NCBI GenBank assembly: GCA_002049455.2
Contig: KV919092.1
Location: 1-64,000 of the forward strand
DNA length: 64,000 bases
Origin: Porphyra umbilicalis
Taxonomy: Eukaryota > Rhodophyta > Bangiophyceae > Bangiales > Bangiaceae
Reading direction: 5' to 3'
Below are positions 57,578 through 64,000 of the stretch, in pieces. The first letter of the stretch is position 1. Each line of letters begins with the position of its first letter. Both the position numbers and the translations under genes were made by a program. The notes under the pieces are model-generated. The model was not told where the DNA came from. It saw only the letters and a program-made list of their open reading frames with translations, and ran no database searches.

Positions 57578-58834
57578 TCACGCAGGAGCCACACCCGTCA
57601 GGAGCCGGGAGATCTCGTGCGACACACGGGAGAACTGGCCGGCCACCTGGGCAGTGGTGAGCATGCCGACGGCGGCAGCCATCAGGTGGAAGGGCTTGTC
57701 CAAGTACCGCCCGTCCTCGTACACGAGCGACCTCACGTGCTCCTTGAGATCGGCGAAGACGCCCTCGATCGGCTGCAAGTTTGGAGAGTACGGAGGGAGC
57801 CGCACATAGTGGATGCCATTCGCCTGCATATACTCGTCCCCCCAGTGGTCGTGGATGCTCGCGTTGTCGTACAGCACTACGCAGGCGTCCGGCTGCATCT
57901 CGCACGGCAGCCCCGGGATGTACGTGTTCATGAGCGCGTGAAGACATTGAAGGAACAAGCGCCAGTCGTCCGACGTCTGCGCATTGCCGACTATGACGGT
58001 CTGCCACCACAGCACGCCGTGCGTCAGCGTCACGCCCATCATCGTGCTCGTCCGCTTCATCGTCCGCGTGTACCGGTCGCGCAGGACGCACGGCACGTTC
58101 CTCCGGGATCTACCAAAGCGACGTAGCATGTCGCTCCCCGCCGTGTGCGTCTCGTCGCACGACACGAGGCATCGCATAGGAATCTCATTGACCAGGACAG
58201 CAAACGCCCGTTGGGCCGCCTCGGAGCTTTCTGCGTACAGCCGCTCAATCTTCTTGCGAGTGTAGCCGTGGTACCGCAGCACGCGGTACACTGTCGCCGC
58301 GCTGACCCAACGATGGTCGCTGGTGGGGTAGTCCAAGCTCAGCGCCACGAGCAGGTCCACGTGGTCACGCAAAAACGCCGCCGGCTCCGTCTCCACAAGG
58401 GTGAGGATGGCGCGCGTGAGATGTGGGTTGCGGATGGCCGCGTCGTTGTGGTGGTTTCGCAGCCGTGAATGGCACCAGACCGTGCCGTTTGTCTCAAAGT
58501 GCTGGATCCAGCGGCGCATGGACCGCTCCGAGCATCCAATAATCTCGGCCACGTCGCCGGAGGGGTAGCCCTCTCCCAGTAGACCGAGCACGTGCTCGCG
58601 CGTCTCCTCCGAGAACATGTCGATGCCGTCGGGGGCAGCGTCGCAGTCGTCCCCGGACAGCTCCGACGCGTCCGTCTCGGTTGACGACGAAGATATTGAT
58701 GACAGTGTCGAGTCCGTCCCGACAGACGTCGTTGAGCTCGTCCCGGCCGACATCACACACGACGACAGCGAGTCCTCGGTCGACGACCTGCGCGCGGAGA
58801 AGATCGTCTGCACGACGCCAGCCGACACGGACAT
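57578..58834 (-). CDS. IS630/Tc1-mariner-superfamily DDE transposase
   Basis: Intact-looking 418-aa transposase from ATG 58834 to TGA 57578; the frame is open further upstream through a repeat. A Ser/Asp-rich N-terminus is followed by an HTH region (FSEETREHVLGLLGEGYPSG, DVAEIIGCSERSMRRWIQHF), a second winged-helix part ending at TVYRVLRYHGYTRKKIERL, then the DDE domain: SCDETHTAGSDMLRRFGRSR (first Asp), ACVVLYDNASIH (second Asp) and LPPYSPNLQPIEGVFADLKE (catalytic Glu). By my count 33 residues separate the last two acidic residues, one fewer than in Tc1. This is the DDE_3 pattern, which catalyses cut-and-paste transposition usually into TA. No TIRs were identified. No stops or frameshifts interrupt it, so it could be recent. 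Confidence 0.9.
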   Translation of the reverse strand: MSVSAGVVQTIFSARRSSTEDSLSSCVMSAGTSSTTSVGTDSTLSSISSSSTETDASELSGDDCDAAPDGIDMFSEETREHVLGLLGEGYPSGDVAEIIGCSERSMRRWIQHFETNGTVWCHSRLRNHHNDAAIRNPHLTRAILTLVETEPAAFLRDHVDLLVALSLDYPTSDHRWVSAATVYRVLRYHGYTRKKIERLYAESSEAAQRAFAVLVNEIPMRCLVSCDETHTAGSDMLRRFGRSRRNVPCVLRDRYTRTMKRTSTMMGVTLTHGVLWWQTVIVGNAQTSDDWRLFLQCLHALMNTYIPGLPCEMQPDACVVLYDNASIHDHWGDEYMQANGIHYVRLPPYSPNLQPIEGVFADLKEHVRSLVYEDGRYLDKPFHLMAAAVGMLTTAQVAGQFSRVSHEISRLLTGVAPA

Positions 58835-58928
58835 CACGCGGCAACGCCCCGTCGGCGGCGAGCGGGGACGGAGAAGCACGCTGAGAACGGTGGCGGTGAC
58901 CCGTCGGCGGCGGGAAGGGACGGAGGGG

Positions 58929-59300
58929 GACGACCGCCGATGAACGCGTCGGTGCCCCGTCGGTGGCGGGCGAAAGGAAGCGGGCGGCGAGGGACACACG
59001 CGGAGGAAGGCGCCGGTGCGCCGTCGGCGGCGGGCAGGGACGGAGGGGGACGACCGCTAAGGAACGCGCCGGTGCCCCGCCGGTGGCGGGCGAGAGGAAA
59101 CGGGCCGCGAGGGACACACGCGGAGGAAGGCGCCAGTGCGCCGTCGGCGGCGGCCAGGGACGGAGGGGGACGACCGCCAAGGAACGCGCCGGTGCGCCGT
59201 CGGTGGCGGGCGAGAGGAAACGGGCGGCGAGGGACACACGCGGAGGAATGCGCCGGTGCCCCGTCGTCATTGGCGTGCGGGAACGGGCGGCGGAGGCGAG
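58929..59300. repeat. 120-bp tandem repeat at the 5' side of the transposase
   Basis: The anchor GACGACCGC recurs at 58929, 59049 and 59169, exactly 120 bp apart, with near-identical units. Partial diverged units continue to about 59480. The upstream extension of the transposase frame (58835-58999) falls partly in it, which is why the ATG at 58834 was preferred. Confidence 0.88.
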
Positions 59301-59480
59301 GGAGACGCCCAGCAATCACGCGGCGCTCCTCGGATGGCCGGCGGTGAGGGGGATGCACACCCAAAAAGGTGACGCCGCCCCGTCGGCGGCGGCGAGGGAC
59401 GGGGCAGCACGCCGAGAAAGGTGGCGCCGCCCCCGCAGGCGGCGGGCAGGGTCGGAGGGGGACGCACGCTGAGGAAGGCG

Positions 59481-62400
59481 GCGGTGCCGCGTCCGTGGCG
59501 GGCGGAAATGGACAGCGGCGGAGAAGGCGACACAGAGCAGCGCGGGGGCGCCCCCTGGGTGGCGGGTGGGGATGGTGGGGAGGTCGAAGCGGCGGCGAAG
59601 GGCAAGACGCTGTGGCGCACGCGCCACCGACCGAGAGGGAGCGCGGGGGAATCCTCCAGGGGTCGCGCGGGAACCCGCCAGAGGACACGGGGGAACCCGC
59701 ATGCCCGACGTTGCCCACAAGGAAAAGGCAACGCGACCTGCTCGAAGAGAGCGGTCCGTAAAGCTGTCTGTCGGGTTATCAGCTTGAATTGTTGTGCGGA
59801 TTGTCACGGAAACCAGTGCCATTCGCCGCACCAGTGCCTGTCAGTGCGGGAAATGGGTCGGCCGAGCGGAATTTAGATGTGCCCCAGTCACGAATGACGC
59901 GGTCAGACGAAGTTTGATTTCGGCCCACTGAACGTCAGCTGCCTATCTGATTTGGCCCGTTCCGGGCCAACCCACATTGCCGTGAGTCGAGCTGTGAATA
60001 GACCAATGAGGGTGCTTCGCCTGCTCCAGGGGATGCTGACAGCGTCCGATGGGGGGTGATACTTTGCCCGCCCCTGGAGGCTCAGAGCAAAGGTGAATGC
60101 TCTCATTAAGAACTACACCCCCACTGAGAGCCCCAGTTAGGGGTTCTCATTTGGGTCATTTGCTGAGGACACGATACTTTGCCCACCCGCGCCGCGTGCA
60201 CGCCTGGCTGGCACAAGCGCATTCTCTGGGGGCCACCGGAGAGCCGAATATGTGGGACTGGGCCACATACATCTCGTCCAGGTACCGGGGGCCATCGAGA
60301 GAGGCACACATGACAGAGCTGCTGGCGTCCCGCTTGCACTCGTCATCAGCGATTCTGATGCATTGGGGGGGGGGGGGGGATGGCATGTCATAGTTTCCGC
60401 AAACTACGCCTCCCGCGGCGTGGCCAAAATTGGGAAAACCACCATATACCTCGTGCATTCGAGTGCACTATTCTGCGCAGGGCTCCAATCCCACTGGCCG
60501 AAGGTAGACGTTCGTAAAGAGTATGTCGAGAAGAAGCGTAAGCGTTTTGTTGCAGCGATCCCCTGACATTGGGAGGCTACTTAAAAGTTCGCTCATCCAG
60601 AAGTGCGGTCTCTTGCGCGACTTTTGAGATTCGATATCACGAGATCCGGCAGTCCATAGAGTCGCGCGCTTCGTCAGTAGCCAATGAGCGCCTGTGCATG
60701 GGCACTCCCAAAATAAATCCAAGAATGCCCTCGAAAGCCTCTTTGAGTGGCTCAAGCGCCATCGCACACCTACCCGCCCACCCTTTCCCCGCCGTCGCTG
60801 TCGTACCTTCCGCGGTCGCTGTCGTGGGGCAGCGTGTGCGTGCCACTGCACCGGTGGCCGAAGCGGACTATTCGCTCCAGAAAAGCAACGGCACCGCCGG
60901 GGAGCGCTATGCGGGGGATGGGCGGGGGGAGGGTGGCGGGGGGGTTGGGGGAACAGCTGCTCCGCACAACTGCAGTTGCTTTGCGTCGGCGGTGACGAGC
61001 GTCGCGCCGGCGGCGACGAGCGCCGCACTGCATTTCAGCGCGGCGGCTGACGCCGCCGGCGACGGGCGTGCTCCAACCGCCGACGTGGTCGCGTGCGCCG
61101 CACCCGCCGTCGCAAGCGGCGTCAGCGCTACGGCTGCACCTGCCGCTGCCAGCGGCGGAACTGCGATCGCAACCGTATCCGCCACCATGCCTACATCCAC
61201 CGCCCCGTTGTCGACCCCACAGCCCGCGCGGGCCAACTGCGCCGGCCCACCACCAGAAGGGCCCGAGCGTGGGCGGGTGGGGGGGGGGGGGGGCAGGGGA
61301 CGGAGGCGGCACTGCGCTCAGAGGGCGCGCGTGCCGGGGCGGTGGCAGCCGGCGCCGACAGCCAGGGCAGCATGCCGCTGACGCCGGTGGGCGTCCAGCT
61401 GTGCACAGAAGTCGGAGGCCGCTGCCAGAAAGTTGATATGGCTGACGTTTCTCAGATACTTGTTCACCGTGAATTCTCTTCCCTTGGTCAACTGTCACCG
61501 TACTTGCTCCTTATCCGTGCGGCATCACAAGATCTCGCTCACGAGGCTGAAAACGTAGCCTCCCTGTCCTTGCGTTCTTCCCGATTTGGTCAGTCATAAA
61601 TCGGGTGCTGTCGAGAATCGGGCGGATCGGATGCCCCTGATCGATACGAATGCGGAAGTGGGCATCAATGGGTGGGATGTGCTGCGCTTCGCGCTCCGTT
61701 TTTTCTTCTGAGGACCCAAGGGCCACCCTCTGATACGTCTACGAAGTTTGGGGTCGATTGATGTACATGCGCCGAAACCAGAGCCGTTTTTCCATAGGAC
61801 TAATAAGATGAGATAGACTTTGGTGCTATACATGCAAATCCAGCTGCTCATCCCCTTCTAAAGGCCCATACCTCTCGGATGACTCGCAAAGCACCTTCCA
61901 GTACAGATGATGGCCTTGTATGGTTCGAAGTCCGCGCACAGAGGGCCTGTGGTAAGGTAGCCAAAACAATTCCGAACTGGCGCGTTCGAGAGACGCTGTT
62001 GCTCGTCGATCTATTGGTCCACGTCTTTGGCACAAAGGATGGCTATAGCTATCCTTCTGGCTATCATGCGCACGTTTGGCACGAAGGATAGCAATATGGC
62101 ACAGAATGTGGCAAAATGACCTCCCGATAGAGACGCCCTTGGCCATCGGGTGGCAAAATGGCACACCGATAGACTTGATCTATCCACGAATTACTCAAAT
62201 GGTTCCAGCCTTTTCTCCAGGATAACCCAGTGAATGTTCTGTGGGCATCAAGCATCGCACTGCAGGCGACTCGCTCTGTGTTGCTATTCGTGCTGTGATA
62301 CGCAAAAGCACGGTTGGTATCCTCAAGTGGTGGGCCGATATGTATTGGGGAGAGACACCACTTTCCGAGCTGAGGAAAACCATGGGTCGTAGGGGCGAAA

Positions 62401-62713
62401 TGTACCGCGGGTACTAGAACTAATGGACACAGATTCCGATGTAGGGCGCCACAGACAGACAGTTATGCATCCCGTCTCCCAACGACACAGTCATGCATGG
62501 TAGGCCTTATTTCCCGCTCCATCACAATACTCCATGGTCAGGAGGCATGCCAGTCCCATTTTCGCTCAGACAATATTGGTGCTCAGGTGTTGTATCGCAT
62601 GAGTGCGGCAGCATCGGCGGACAGAAAGGAGAGAAGACAGCTCCATGAGGCACACGATGTTGGCTCTTGGGGGTTTCAGGAAGATCAGCAGGACACATCA
62701 TCGAGCCCGACGA
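59481..62713. other. No supported gene
   Basis: 60750-61420 is Ala/Pro-rich GC DNA with a 12-G run near 61280 and overlapping frames. 61600-62600 is AT-richer with repeated TGGCACAAAGGAT / TGGCACGAAGGAT words and a palindrome around 62037-62058. Nothing coding is recognised. Confidence 0.35.
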
Positions 62714-62820
62714 CTACAGCCGTTCTCCCAAAAACCCCGCACTCCAACAGTTGCAAAAGAGTTCCAAATCGGCCTCTGCGGGGTCGTAGAGGCCGATCTG
62801 GAACGGGAGAACGGCTGTAG
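62714..62820. repeat. Nested inverted repeat
   Basis: The outer arms 62714-62729 and 62805-62820 are perfect complements (16 bp). The inner arms 62761-62777 and 62788-62804 are complements over 17 bp with one mismatch, with a 10-nt loop. On the right side the arms are contiguous; on the left a 31-nt segment (62730-62760) interrupts them. Confidence 0.85.
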
Positions 62821-64000
62821 CAGATCAACCAAGGGTCCAGATGCATCTCACAAGTCCCATTCGCTCGATTGTGAAGAAGTAAAAAAAAAAGCAACGCTGC
62901 TGAAATGAATTTCAGTCTGGTCGTCGAAAGCGGATGCTCCGGGCTCACGCCTAAAGTTTTAGTTAAGACCCCCGTCTCCTGGTTTTAACCAATGGGAAAC
63001 CAGAATGTCGGCTCGGTATGCTCTTGGGCCAACTAAAAGAGGTATGTGGCGACTGTCAGCACGAGTGGGCGACACGTATGCTGCCCTGGCGGTGCTTGTG
63101 AGAGGGCTTCGTAGGGTCAGATCAGACCCAGAAGACCGCCCTTAACTAGGTAGGCGTGGGCTGGCGGGTCAACCCTTTCCCAGCAGGTCAACGCGCGGCC
63201 CTGCTATTGCTGGGGGTGTGTTGTCCATCCTCGCTGGGATCCGCGGCACCAGCAGGTTCACAAGCAAACACACAGCGGCGCCTCAGCCACACTGCGTGTG
63301 CCTCCACTAATGCCGTCCGGCAAGCGCCGTGGCGGCCTGCGATTCATCGGCGGTCCGGTGCACGCACGCCCGCGCGGCTGCCACCACGGCCGCGCCTCGT
63401 GGGTCAACAGTGACCTCGCGTGGCGCCCTTCGTGGTTGGGCGCCCCCGACCGGGGGTGTGGGGAGACGTCCTCTCCCCCGCCGCACAGATCTCGGTGCTG
63501 AAGGCCGCCTGCCGCGGGTGCGCGCCCGCACGTTGCCGCGCCGCCATTGCCGCGCGGTCGCCACTCTCCATTTGGCGCGCGCGGCGGCCAGCAGAGGCGC
63601 CACAGCGCCTCCGTGCCGCACTGTCACTTTCGATGGCAACGAGGCCGCGGCGAGGAGGCAGCACCCGACAGCGCACGGCGGAGAAGGAGTAGATCGGCGC
63701 GGCCTGACGACCGCGGCCGACAGCCAGCGGGGCAGGGAGGCGGGGGCACCATTCCTGCGGCCCCGCCGCGGCCGTGGCCATGGCGGCCGTCTAGGCGCCG
63801 AGATGAGTCACTTCCGCTTGATCCATATTGGAGAGGGGGGCTGACGCCCCGACGTGGCCGCACAGGTCACCGCGTCGCGCGCAGCGTGTGGCCCGCGGGC
63901 GGTGGCCAGTGCCGATTTCAGCGCACAACAACCGGATGGAGGCCCCCCGTTGGCGCCGCGGAGCGTCTGCAGGGGAGAGCTGCCGCCCGCCCCGATGGCA
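62821..64000. other. No supported gene; window end
   Basis: 62900-63150 has balanced composition. From 63300 the DNA is GC-rich with overlapping Arg/Ala-rich frames on both strands (63329-63844 +, 63404-63781 -). None has a recognisable domain. Confidence 0.35.

Overview
This is a GC-rich nuclear window from a eukaryote. Several genes have GT-AG introns that restore known protein families exactly (a two-pore K+ channel, ribosomal protein eL27 and a UBE2J-type E2). The genome looks alga-like. Intergenic DNA is filled with G/C homopolymers, GCC/GGC runs, Ala/Pro/Gly-rich open frames and minisatellites, and it carries hAT, Ty1/copia and IS630/Tc1-like elements. A bangiophyte red alga of the Porphyra/Pyropia kind is my best guess, but that is an inference from composition and style, not proof. 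No prokaryotic operon, CRISPR array, rRNA or convincing tRNA was found.

Layout. From 0 to 9 kb there is a conserved gene block: a WDR82/Swd2-like WD40 protein (-, running off the left edge), a two-pore K+ channel with two EF hands (+), and cytosolic-type leucyl-tRNA synthetase (-), convergent with the channel. From 9 to 30 kb there is accessory DNA: inverted repeats, a diverged duplicated noncoding block, a 75-bp repeat with a 25-residue-repeat ORF, a decayed hAT transposase, two minisatellite-bearing copies of one small element in opposite orientation, a 2.6-kb degenerate ~88-bp array, and a fragment of a 2-oxoglutarate-oxygenase/cupin-like protein. At 30.4-32.3 kb there is a multi-exon gene of unknown function with putative 39- and 48-nt introns. 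At 34.9-37.7 kb lies a dead Ty1/copia pol. From 38 to 41.3 kb there is a second conserved block: a 405-bp TIR element, eL27 (+) and an ER-anchored UBE2J-like E2 (-).

The 43-54 kb region is the most unusual. A homogenised 130-bp satellite abuts a gene for a Cys/His-rich protein with a zinc-binding pattern I do not recognise. It is followed by an extended-PHD (ePHD) protein gene and then by a second, shorter gene carrying the same Cys/His module with all 11 spacings preserved. This pair plus the ePHD gene is my main candidate for an undescribed system. At 56-59 kb, 90-bp and 120-bp arrays flank an intact-looking IS630/Tc1-like DDE transposase gene. The last 5 kb hold no gene I can support.

Functional picture: the recognisable cellular genes act in chromatin (WDR82), K+ transport, translation (LeuRS, eL27) and ER quality control (UBE2J). 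Most of the rest is mobile or repeat-derived. Several coding regions cross long homopolymers where the frame changes, so assembly indels and real decay cannot always be told apart.
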